Program-made: the position numbers and the translations under genes
Shown: positions 54,825 through 63,347 of the stretch, in pieces
Numbering within the stretch: position 1 is the first letter of the stretch
Layout of the letters: every line of letters starts with the position of its first letter
Assembly (NCBI RefSeq): GCF_014205055.1
Contig: NZ_JACHMS010000001.1
Coordinates: 3,286,001 to 3,350,000, forward strand
Direction: 5' to 3'
From: Streptomyces luteogriseus
GTDB lineage: Bacteria > Actinomycetota > Actinomycetes > Streptomycetales > Streptomycetaceae
Length of the DNA stretch: 64,000 nucleotides
Notes under the pieces: generated by a model
The model's input: only the letters and a program-made list of their open reading frames with translations
What the model was told of the DNA's origin: nothing
The model's database searches: none

Positions 54825-55730
54825 TCAGGTGGGCAACAAGCTGCCTCTTCTTGAGAGCAGGAACTTCTTGAAAGCCGCTACCGGAGGCGTGTCCGGGTGG
54901 CCTTCCAACCAGGCGACCCCGATTTCGCGGGCCGCTCTTGGGGCCGTGACCGTCAGTTCGACCACTCCCGGGCGGGGGACGGCCGGCGGGGGCAGGAGGG
55001 CGACGCCCAGGCCCGCCGCCACCAGACCCCGCAGGGTTTCCGCCTCCTCGCCCTCGAAGGCGATACGGGGCTTGAAGCCGGCCTCCTTGCAGAGGTCGTC
55101 GGTGATGCGGCGCAGGCCGTAGCCGGGTTCCAGGGTGACGAAGGTTTCGTCCGCGGCCTCGGCGAGGCGGATGCGGCGGCGGCCGGCCAGGGAGTGGTCG
55201 GCGGGCACGACCAGGCGCAGCTTCTGCTCGTCCAGGCGGCGGGCCACCAGGTCGGGGGCGTCCGGCACCGGCGACGTCAGGCACAGGTCGAGTTCGCCCG
55301 CGCGGAGGCGTTCCAGCATGGCCTCGCCGTAGTTCTGGACGAGGCTGAAGCGGACGCGCGGGTGGTCGGCGCGGAAGGCGTGCAGCAGACCGGGGACGGT
55401 CTCGGCGCCCATGGTGTGCAGGAAGCCGAAGGCGACCTTGCCGGTGGCCGGGTCGGCGTCGGCGCGCACCTCCTCGGCGGCGCGCTCGACCTCGGCCAGG
55501 GCGCGTTCGACGGAGGCGAGGAAGGTGCGGCCGGCCGGGGTGAGGGAGACCGTGCGGCCGTGCCGGGCGAACAGATCGACGCCCAGGTCCTGCTCCAGGC
55601 GGGCCATGGAGCGGGACAGGGTGGACTGGGGGACGTTCATCTCCTGGGCGGCGCGGGTGACGTGTTCGGTGCGGGCGACGCCCGCGAAGTACGCGAGGCG
55701 CGGCGCCAGCACCTTCGACATCTCTGCCAT
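54825..55730 (-). CDS. LysR-type transcriptional regulator
   Basis: A 301-residue LysR activator/repressor. Winged HTH near the N-terminus (LAYFAGVARTEHVTRAAQEM, VPQSTLSRSMARLEQDLGVDLFARHG), then the periplasmic-binding-like effector domain. ATG at 55730 gives the family-typical N-terminus MAEMSKVLAPRL; a longer start at 55787 is possible but would abut the operator. Divergent from an MFS transporter across an inverted repeat, so it likely controls that transporter. Confidence 0.88.
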   Translation of the reverse strand: MAEMSKVLAPRLAYFAGVARTEHVTRAAQEMNVPQSTLSRSMARLEQDLGVDLFARHGRTVSLTPAGRTFLASVERALAEVERAAEEVRADADPATGKVAFGFLHTMGAETVPGLLHAFRADHPRVRFSLVQNYGEAMLERLRAGELDLCLTSPVPDAPDLVARRLDEQKLRLVVPADHSLAGRRRIRLAEAADETFVTLEPGYGLRRITDDLCKEAGFKPRIAFEGEEAETLRGLVAAGLGVALLPPPAVPRPGVVELTVTAPRAAREIGVAWLEGHPDTPPVAAFKKFLLSRRGSLLPT

Positions 55731-55788
55731 GTCTTCTGTGTCACTGCTTGGTGACAGGCGGGGCTGTGAGCTCGGTTGATGCACCATG

Positions 55789-55808
55789 GGAACGATTATG
55801 ACCGTTCC
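55789..55808. promoter_or_regulatory. Inverted repeat between lysR and the MFS gene
   Basis: GGAACG-N8-CGTTCC with flanking ATGG/CCAT symmetry, 42 bp upstream of the MFS start; suitable as a LysR recognition site. Confidence 0.55.
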
Positions 55809-55849
55809 ATGCATTGGACGGATGAGTGCGCTGTCCGTACGTTCGAGGC

Positions 55850-57124
55850 ATGTCTCCCGCCAGTACCGGGGCGTCCACCGTCGTGGGCGCCGATGTCCCT
55901 GTCCCTGCTGCCGACTCCCGTGTCTCGCCGGGCGGACCCGGCTACCGCCGGATGAGCTTCGCCCTCTTCCTCGCGGGTGTCGCGACCTTCGCGCTGCTGT
56001 ACTCCACGCAGGCCCTGCTGCCGCTGATCTCCGGCGAGTTCGGGGTGGCGGCGAGCGACGCGAGCTGGACGGTGGCGGCCGCGACGGGCGGGCTGGCGCT
56101 GTTCGTGCTGCCGATGAGCGCCCTGTCGGAGCGCTTCGGACGCCGTGCGGTCATGACCGGGTCGCTGGCCGTGGCCGTCACGCTCGGGCTGCTGGTCCCC
56201 CTCGCCCCCTCCCTCGGTGTGCTGATCGCGCTGCGGGCGCTGCAGGGCGCCGCCCTCGCCGGGCTGCCCGCGTCGGCGACCGCGTACCTCGCGGAGGAGG
56301 TCAGCCCCAAGGCGCTGGTCACCGCGATCGGCCTGTTCGTCGCGGGCAACAGCGTGGGCGGGATGAGCGGCCGGGTCATCACCGGCTGGGTCGCGCAGGA
56401 GTGGGGCTGGCGGGTCGCCGTCGGGGTCATCGGTGTGATCGCGGTGGCGTGTGCGGTGGCCTTCCGGCTGCTGCTGCCCGCCCCGAAGCACTTCAAGACC
56501 GGTTCGCTGCGGCCGCGCGTGCTCGCCCGGACGGTCCGCGACCACCTGTCCAATCCGCTGCTGTGCCGGCTGTACGCGATCGGCGCGCTGTTCATGACGG
56601 TGTTCGGCGGCGTGTACACGGTCATCGGCTACCGCCTGACCGAGGCCCCGTTCTCGCTGCCGCAGGGCATCATCGGCTCGATCTTCCTGGTGTACCTGGT
56701 CGGTACGGTGTCGGCGTCCACGGCCGGGCGGCTGGTCGGCCGGCTGGGCCGCCGGGGCGCGCTGTACGCGGGCGGCGGTACGACGGCGGCGGGCCTGCTG
56801 CTGTCCCTGGCGGGCTCCCTCCCCCTGGTCCTGCTGGGCCTGGTCCTCATCACTGCGGGCTTCTTCGCCGGCCACGCGGTCGCCTCCTCGGCGGTCAGCA
56901 AGACGGCCACGCACGGCCGGGCCCAGGCCTCGGCGCTGTACCAGTCGGCGTACTACATCGGCTCCAGCGCGGGCAGCACGATCGGCGCGATCGCGTTCCA
57001 CGCGGGCGGCTGGGCCGGGACGGTCGGGGTCGGACTCCTGGCGGTCCTGGGCGTCGTGACGATCACCGTCTTCGGGACCCGGGCGGCCCGGCTGCAGCGC
57101 CGGCAACTGGCCACCGCTGCCTGA
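55850..57124 (+). CDS. MFS transporter (DHA1/YnfM type, 12 TMS)
   Basis: A 424-residue transporter with about 12 helices. Motif A-like SERFGRRAVMTGSL follows helix 2; the RALQGAALAGLPASATAYLAEEV region follows helix 4. The pattern fits arabinose/efflux-type permeases such as YnfM. ATG at 55850 with a CGAGG site. Under probable LysR control from the divergent neighbour. Substrate unknown. Confidence 0.92.
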   Translation: MSPASTGASTVVGADVPVPAADSRVSPGGPGYRRMSFALFLAGVATFALLYSTQALLPLISGEFGVAASDASWTVAAATGGLALFVLPMSALSERFGRRAVMTGSLAVAVTLGLLVPLAPSLGVLIALRALQGAALAGLPASATAYLAEEVSPKALVTAIGLFVAGNSVGGMSGRVITGWVAQEWGWRVAVGVIGVIAVACAVAFRLLLPAPKHFKTGSLRPRVLARTVRDHLSNPLLCRLYAIGALFMTVFGGVYTVIGYRLTEAPFSLPQGIIGSIFLVYLVGTVSASTAGRLVGRLGRRGALYAGGGTTAAGLLLSLAGSLPLVLLGLVLITAGFFAGHAVASSAVSKTATHGRAQASALYQSAYYIGSSAGSTIGAIAFHAGGWAGTVGVGLLAVLGVVTITVFGTRAARLQRRQLATAA

Positions 57125-57157
57125 GCGTTGAGGGCGATCCCCCCCGGTCGGGGCCGG

Positions 57158-57180
57158 TTGTCAGTGGGTGCGGATACCGT
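57158..57180 (+). promoter_or_regulatory. DNA-damage (PafBC/RecA-NDp type) promoter of the dnaN paralogue
   Basis: TTGTCAGTG-N8-TACCGT matches the RecA-independent damage promoter consensus TTGTCRGTG-N8-TAnnnT. It lies 40 bp upstream of the start. Confidence 0.8.
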
Positions 57181-57220
57181 CCGCGTCGGCTGATCACCGG
57201 ACCGAGCAGGGGGATTTTTC

Positions 57221-58369
57221 ATGGAGTTCCGGGTGGACCGTACGGAGTTCGCCGACGCGGTGGGCCGGGCGGCCCGCGCACTGCCCGGGCGGACGCCGGT
57301 GCCGGTGCTGGGCGGACTGCTGCTGGAGGCGGACGCGGGCCGGCTGACCGTGACGGGGTTCGACTTCGAGGCGGCGGTCCGGGTGGAGGCCGACGCGGAG
57401 GTCCTGGCGCCCGGGAGGGTGCTCGTCCTCGGACGGCGGCTGCTGGACGTCTGCCGGGTGCTGCCGGACGGGCCGGTGGGCTGTGCGCAGGAGGGCTCAC
57501 GGTTCACCGTGGAGGCGGACGGCACGCGCTTCGGGCTGTCGACGCTGCCGCTCGCCGAGTACCCGCCCGTGCCCGCACCGCCCGCGCCGTACGGCACCGT
57601 CGGCGCCGCCGCGTTCGCTACCGCCGTCGCCCAGGTCGCGGTCGCCGCCGGACGCGACGACACGCTGCCCCTGCTGACGGGCGTCCAGCTGAGGTTCGAC
57701 GGCGGGGAGATGACCCTGTCGGCCTCGGACCGCTACCGGTACGCGGTGCGGCGGCTGGGGTGGAAGCCGGAGGCCGTCGCCGGGGACGGCGTCGTGGAGG
57801 TCCTGCTGCCGGCGCGGCGGCTGCTGGACGTGGCGCGGTCGCTGGGGCGCTGCGGGGACGTGCGGATCGGGTGCGAGCCGGGCGGGGGCGGCGGGCTGGT
57901 CGGGTTCGAGGGCGGGCGGACGCGCACCGCGCTGCGGCTGCTGGACGGGCGGCTGCCGGCGTACACGTCCCTCTTCGACATGGCGGGGGCGGCGGTCGCC
58001 GAGGTGGAGCGCGCGGGAATCACGGAGGCGGTGCGGCGGGTCGCGGTGGTGGCGGAGGCGAACGGCCCGGTGCGGCTCGACTTCTCGGCCGACGGCTCCG
58101 TGGAGCTGCGCGCCGGCCACGGGGACGACGTGGCGGCCCAGCGGCTCCCGGCCACGCTGCACGGCGCCGACGCGGTGCCGGTGGCGTTCAACCCGGCCTA
58201 CCTGCTGGACGCGCTGTCGTCCTTCGAGAGCCCGCGGGTACGGCTGGAGCTGCTGGGCGCGGGTCAGCGGGCGCTGCTGCGCGCCGTGCCGGGCGGCGAG
58301 GCGGCGGAGGCGGGCGCGGAGGCCGGGGAGCACCGGCATCTGCTGATGTCGGTCAAGGAGCTCCTGTGA
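57221..58369 (+). CDS. DNA polymerase III beta-clamp paralogue (second DnaN)
   Basis: Sliding-clamp homologue, 382 residues. Three repeated clamp domains are visible: MEFRVDRTEFADAVGRAARALP in domain 1, LPLLTGVQLRFDGGEMTLSASDRYRYA in domain 2 (canonical TGV.L...LTLVATDRYRLA), and VAFNPAYLLDALSSFESPRV in domain 3, ending HLLMSVKEL in place of the usual YLLMPVRL. No dnaA or recF is near, so this is not the housekeeping copy. Its damage-type promoter suggests a clamp used with translesion or repair polymerases. ATG at 57221 follows GGGGG. Confidence 0.9.
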   Translation: MEFRVDRTEFADAVGRAARALPGRTPVPVLGGLLLEADAGRLTVTGFDFEAAVRVEADAEVLAPGRVLVLGRRLLDVCRVLPDGPVGCAQEGSRFTVEADGTRFGLSTLPLAEYPPVPAPPAPYGTVGAAAFATAVAQVAVAAGRDDTLPLLTGVQLRFDGGEMTLSASDRYRYAVRRLGWKPEAVAGDGVVEVLLPARRLLDVARSLGRCGDVRIGCEPGGGGGLVGFEGGRTRTALRLLDGRLPAYTSLFDMAGAAVAEVERAGITEAVRRVAVVAEANGPVRLDFSADGSVELRAGHGDDVAAQRLPATLHGADAVPVAFNPAYLLDALSSFESPRVRLELLGAGQRALLRAVPGGEAAEAGAEAGEHRHLLMSVKELL

Positions 58370-58441
58370 AGGTCCGCGGACCCGACTGACCCGGTCTGGA
58401 TCATCCCCTTCCACCTGCGCTTTCGTGCGCTCGGGGGGCCG

Positions 58442-58464
58442 TTGTCAGTGGGCTGCGGTAGCTT
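58442..58464 (+). promoter_or_regulatory. DNA-damage-type promoter of the ECF sigma gene
   Basis: TTGTCAGTG-N8-TAGCTT, same consensus and spacing as upstream of the dnaN paralogue; 55 bp upstream of the start. Confidence 0.8.
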
Positions 58465-58519
58465 CCGAAGTGCTGGGGCGCGATGGCGCGTGAACAGAAC
58501 TTCCACAGGGGTGGGCGGG

Positions 58520-59536
58520 ATGGCGAACGGCACGGCGACACCGACGGACCTGGACACCAGGCTGGAGGCCCACCGAACCGAACTGACGGGGTACTGCTAC
58601 CGGATGCTCGGCTCCTCCTTCGAGGCGGAGGACGCGGTGCAGGACACGATGGTCCGCGCCTGGCGCAGCTACGACAAGTTCGAGGGCCGCTCCAGCCTGC
58701 GCTCCTGGCTCTACCGGATCGCGACCAACGTGTGCCTGGACATGCTGACCGCGGGCAACAAGCGCGCCCGGCCCATGGACCTGACCGAGTCCACCCCGCT
58801 CGCCCAGGCCGCCCTCTCCCCCCGCCCGGACAACACCTGGCTGGAGCCCATGCCGGACGCCCGTGTGCTGCCCTCGACCCACGACCCGGCGGAGGCGGCG
58901 GTCGCCAAGGAGTCCGTGCGGCTCGCCTTCATGGCCGCCCTCCAGCAGCTCCCGGCCAAGCAGCGGGCCGTGCTGATCCTGCGCGAGGTCCTGGCCTGGA
59001 AGGCCAGCGAGGTCGCCGAGCTGCTGGACACCTCGGTGGCGTCGGTGAACAGCGCCCTCCAGCGGGCCCGCGCCACCCTGGCCGAGCGCCAGGAGCCGGG
59101 CGCCGAGGCGGCCGTCTCCGACCCGCTGGACGAGGACCAGCAGAAGCTGCTGGACCGCTATGTGGCGGCCTTCGAGGGCTACGACATGACGGCGCTGACG
59201 GCCCTGCTGCACGAGGACGCGGTCATGACGATGCCGCCGTTCGACCTCTGGCTGACCGGTACGCGGGACATCACCGGCTTCATGACCACCCTCGGCGCGC
59301 CCTGCGCGGGCTCCCGGCTGGTGCCGGTCCAGGTCAACGGCCTGCCGGGGTTCGCGCAGTACAAGCCGGACCCGGACAAGGGGGGCTTCATGCCGTGGGC
59401 GGTCCAAGTGCTGGAGATCTCAGAGGGCCGCATCACCGGGTTCCACTGCTTCCTCGACACGCAGCGGTGGTTCCCGCTCTTCGACCTCCCCCTCCACCTC
59501 GAAGCGGAGACCGACCAGGTCGAGCAGGGCGCGTAG
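58520..59536 (+). CDS. ECF sigma factor with C-terminal SnoaL-like domain
   Basis: A 338-residue sigma factor of the sigma-70 TIGR02960-like group. Region 2: GYCYRMLGSSFEAEDAVQDT and RSSLRSWLYRIATNVCLDML; region 4: LPAKQRAVLILREVLAWKASEVAELL then SVASVNSALQRARATL. Residues of about 205-330 form a SnoaL_2/NTF2-like domain (LLDRYVAAFEGYDMTALTALLHEDAVMTMPPF) that takes over the role of an anti-sigma factor in such groups. No anti-sigma gene is adjacent. ATG at 58520. Its last 117 bp are antisense to the STAS gene. Confidence 0.92.
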   Translation: MANGTATPTDLDTRLEAHRTELTGYCYRMLGSSFEAEDAVQDTMVRAWRSYDKFEGRSSLRSWLYRIATNVCLDMLTAGNKRARPMDLTESTPLAQAALSPRPDNTWLEPMPDARVLPSTHDPAEAAVAKESVRLAFMAALQQLPAKQRAVLILREVLAWKASEVAELLDTSVASVNSALQRARATLAERQEPGAEAAVSDPLDEDQQKLLDRYVAAFEGYDMTALTALLHEDAVMTMPPFDLWLTGTRDITGFMTTLGAPCAGSRLVPVQVNGLPGFAQYKPDPDKGGFMPWAVQVLEISEGRITGFHCFLDTQRWFPLFDLPLHLEAETDQVEQGA

Positions 59537-59764
59537 GGCCGGGTCGGGGTCGCGCAGCCGGATCCGTCCCCCGGCCCGGCGGGCGGCCAGCTGGAGCCTC
59601 GCCAGGAGGTCGACGGCGGCGAGGCCCGGCGGCCCCAGACCCGCGACATCGCACACCACGACCCGGGCACCGGTGCCGTGCAGCAGTGCCCGCACATCGT
59701 CGCTGAGCCCTCTCACCTCGTCCCGGGTGACGGGGCCGGGCAGTACGAGTACGGGCGGTGTCAT
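59420..59764 (-). CDS. STAS-domain protein, antisense-overlapping the sigma gene
   Basis: A 114-residue STAS (anti-anti-sigma-like) protein. The beta strand VVVCDVAGLGPPGLAAVDLL corresponds to the conserved loop, but the phosphorylatable serine is replaced by Pro-Pro-Gly, so classical kinase regulation is unlikely. ATG at 59764. The C-terminal 38 residues overlap, on the opposite strand, the end of the ECF sigma gene. Possible regulator of a sigma or kinase; the exact partner unknown. Confidence 0.75.
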   Translation of the reverse strand: MTPPVLVLPGPVTRDEVRGLSDDVRALLHGTGARVVVCDVAGLGPPGLAAVDLLARLQLAARRAGGRIRLRDPDPALRALLDLVGLRFEVEGEVEEREPPLRVEEAVEPGDAAL

Positions 59765-59961
59765 GGCGTCCACGATCGGTAGACCGGGCGGGCTGGCGTA
59801 ACTCATCGCGGCGGGCGGTCCCGGCGACGTCGTACGGGTCGGTCGGCGCCGCGAGGATCACATTGACCTGGGCAATGCCTTCCCCAGAGGGTTGGCTGTA
59901 TGCCCCAACCATCTCCCCCTGCCGCGCTGCCCGATGCTCGCTCCGCCGGTGAGGAGGCGCC

Positions 59962-60882
59962 GTGCAGGGGGTGCTGAGCGGGTTCGCGGTCATCGCCGTC
60001 GTCATCGGCGTCGGCTATCTGATCGGCCGCCGGGGCTATCTGGGCGACGGCGGCCGCCAGGTCCTGACCAAGCTCGCCTTCCACGTGGCGTCCCCGGCGC
60101 TGCTCTTCACGACCCTCGCGCAGGCCGACCTGTCGGTGATCTTCTCCGACCGGCTGCTGGTCACCGCGATGAGCACGGCAGCGGCGGCGGGTGTCTTCGT
60201 GGCGCTGGGCGCGGCGCGGGGATGGGGTGTGGGCCGGACGACGATCGGCGCGCTGTGCTCCAGTTACGTCAACTCCGGGAACCTGGGCATTCCGATCGCC
60301 GTGTATGTGCTGGGCGACGCGTCCCTGGTCGCGCCGGTGCTGCTGTTCCAGCTGGTCGGTGTCACACCGGTGGCGCTGACGGTCCTGGACCTGGCGAGCG
60401 GAGGGGCGAAGCGGCCCCTGTGGCAGCGACTGCTGACGCCGTTGCGCAATCCGATAGCCCTGGGATCCCTGGCCGGGGTGACGGTCTCGGCGTCGGGCCT
60501 CGCGGTTCCGGGTCCGCTGATGGACCCCTTGACCCTGATCGGCAACATGTCGGTCCCGGCGGTCCTGCTGGCCTTCGGTATCTCCCTGCGCGGCAGCACG
60601 CTCCCGCTGCGCGGCGCGGAACGGGCGCCGGTGCTGCTCGCCGTGGCCCTGAAGTCCGTGTTCCAGCCCCTGGTCGCCTACGCCCTGGCGGCGGGCGTCT
60701 TCGGCCTGCGCGGTGCCCTGCTGCTCGACGTGGTGGTGACGTCCGCGCTGCCGGCGGCGCAGAACCTCTTCACCTACGCGAGCAGCTATCGGGTGGGCGA
60801 GGTGCTGGCGAGGGAGGCGATCCTGCTGTCGACGGTGCTGTCGGTGCCGGTTCTGGTGGTGGTAGCGGCTGTGTTGGGGTGA
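59962..60882 (+). CDS. AEC (auxin efflux carrier) family transporter
   Basis: Membrane carrier of 306 residues with about ten helices in two inverted halves (FAVIAVVIGVGYLIGRRGYLG first, YVNSGNLGIPIAVYVLGDASLVAPVLLFQL mid, TSALPAAQNLFTYASSY late). The N-x-G-x-x-G-x-P motif (NSGNLGIP) is diagnostic. Members export or import organic acids such as malonate or malate. GTG at 59962 with a strong GAGGAGG site. Confidence 0.92.
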   Translation: MQGVLSGFAVIAVVIGVGYLIGRRGYLGDGGRQVLTKLAFHVASPALLFTTLAQADLSVIFSDRLLVTAMSTAAAAGVFVALGAARGWGVGRTTIGALCSSYVNSGNLGIPIAVYVLGDASLVAPVLLFQLVGVTPVALTVLDLASGGAKRPLWQRLLTPLRNPIALGSLAGVTVSASGLAVPGPLMDPLTLIGNMSVPAVLLAFGISLRGSTLPLRGAERAPVLLAVALKSVFQPLVAYALAAGVFGLRGALLLDVVVTSALPAAQNLFTYASSYRVGEVLAREAILLSTVLSVPVLVVVAAVLG

Positions 60883-60883
60883 C

Positions 60884-61477
60884 TCAGTTCTCGGCGAACT
60901 CGCCGGTGTCGAGGTCGAGGCTGAAGGGCTCGGGCAGCGTGATGAGTTCTCCGAACTTGCCCGCGTCGAGAACCCGGTAGACCTCCCGTTGCGGTTCGCC
61001 GTAGAGCGTGATGGTGGGACCGCCGGGGGCCCAGCCGTCGATGAGCAGATACAGCGGGACACCCGCCTGGGCGTAGCCTGCGGCCTTTTTGATCCGGTCG
61101 TGCGCCGCGTTCGACTTGGACGTGATCTCGACGATGAGTTCGGCGGCAGCCGCTGGGATGAAGTTGCCACCCTCGTCACGCAGCACCTGCCTGGGGGCTA
61201 CTGCGAGATCAGGAATGTAGAGCCCGTCACGGGACGGGACCGCCGTACCCAGGGTCTGGTAGATGCCCCAGTGCCTGGGGATGACCTCGTACAAGGCTCG
61301 CTGAACCAGGTCAGCGATGTCGTTGTGGGCGTTGGACGGCGGTGGTGCCACGGTGACGATCCCCTCGATGATCTCCACCTTGCAGCCCTCTGGCGCGTCC
61401 GTCTCCTGCCAGATCCGGACGAGGTCGTCCCACTCGTGCCCGTTGGCCGGCGAGTGGTCGACGGTGAGTGCGCTCAT
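60884..61477 (-). CDS. Uma2 family (DUF820) putative endonuclease
   Basis: A 197-residue PD-(D/E)xK-fold protein. The acidic residue in YIPDLAVAP and the ELIVEITSKSN motif give the D...ExxxK-like arrangement of the Uma2 family, abundant in actinobacteria and cyanobacteria. No demonstrated role; a restriction or repair nuclease has been proposed. It is convergent with the AEC transporter, 1 bp apart, and there is no cognate methylase. Confidence 0.88.
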   Translation of the reverse strand: MSALTVDHSPANGHEWDDLVRIWQETDAPEGCKVEIIEGIVTVAPPPSNAHNDIADLVQRALYEVIPRHWGIYQTLGTAVPSRDGLYIPDLAVAPRQVLRDEGGNFIPAAAAELIVEITSKSNAAHDRIKKAAGYAQAGVPLYLLIDGWAPGGPTITLYGEPQREVYRVLDAGKFGELITLPEPFSLDLDTGEFAEN

Positions 61478-61517
61478 GGCGGTTCTCCAATCGGTGCGTC
61501 ACCGATCCCAGCATGCC

Positions 61518-61551
61518 GAACGGGACCGGCGGGGGTCCACCGGTCCCGTTC
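61518..61551 (-). terminator. Hairpin terminator after deoA
   Basis: Perfect 12-bp stem GAACGGGACCGG/CCGGTCCCGTTC with a 10-nt loop, 22 bp beyond the deoA stop on the minus strand. Confidence 0.88.
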
Positions 61552-61573
61552 ACCCGAAGGGGAAACCGCCTGG

Positions 61574-62857
<1,284 letters not shown>

Positions 62858-62893
62858 GGCTTGGCTTCCTTCCGAGGGTTCCAGAAGCCGCAC

Positions 62894-62933
62894 GGCCCCC
62901 CTGAGCCGGTCGCGTGAGCAACTCAGAGGGGCC
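62894..62933 (-). terminator. Hairpin between cdd and deoA
   Basis: 12-bp arms (62894-62905 and 62922-62933) with one mismatch and a 16-nt loop in the cdd-deoA gap; may partially terminate and lower deoA expression. Confidence 0.6.
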
Positions 62934-62942
62934 GCACGGAAA

Positions 62943-63347
62943 TTACTTGCTGAGGTGTTCCGGGCCGAAGGCCTGGGGCAGCATCTGAGACAGCGGCAGG
63001 ATCCCCGCGGGGGTCTCCAGCAGCATCTCCGGGCCGCCGAACTCGTGGAGCAGCTGTCGGCAGCGGCCGCACGGGACGAGTGTGTCGCCGTGGCGGTCGA
63101 CACAGGTGAAGTGCGTCAGCCGGCCGCCGCCGGTGTTGTGCAGCTCGGACACCAGGCCGCACTCGGCGCACAGACCGAGGCCGTACGAGGCGTTCTCGAC
63201 GTTGCAGCCGGAGATGATCCGGCCGTCGTCGACCAGGGCCGCCACCCCGACCGGGTAGCCGGAGTACGGGGCGTACGCCCGGGACATCGCGTCCCGGGCC
63301 ACCGCGCGCAGCTTCTCCCAGTCGACGGCCGGACCGGTGCCGGTCAC
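62943..63347 (-). CDS. cdd: Cytidine deaminase
   Basis: Converts cytidine and deoxycytidine to uridine forms. The 134-residue homotetrameric type has NASYGLGLCAECG with zinc Cys and catalytic Glu, and PCGRCRQLLHEF with the other two zinc cysteines. GTG at 63347 overlaps the permease stop (GTGA), indicating translational coupling to the nucleoside transporter. Followed by deoA. Confidence 0.95.
   Translation of the reverse strand: MTGTGPAVDWEKLRAVARDAMSRAYAPYSGYPVGVAALVDDGRIISGCNVENASYGLGLCAECGLVSELHNTGGGRLTHFTCVDRHGDTLVPCGRCRQLLHEFGGPEMLLETPAGILPLSQMLPQAFGPEHLSK

Noticed and set aside
60884..61477. Uma2 gene as part of a restriction or defence island
   Set aside because: No methylase, helicase or mobile gene nearby; Uma2 genes are common singletons in Streptomyces.
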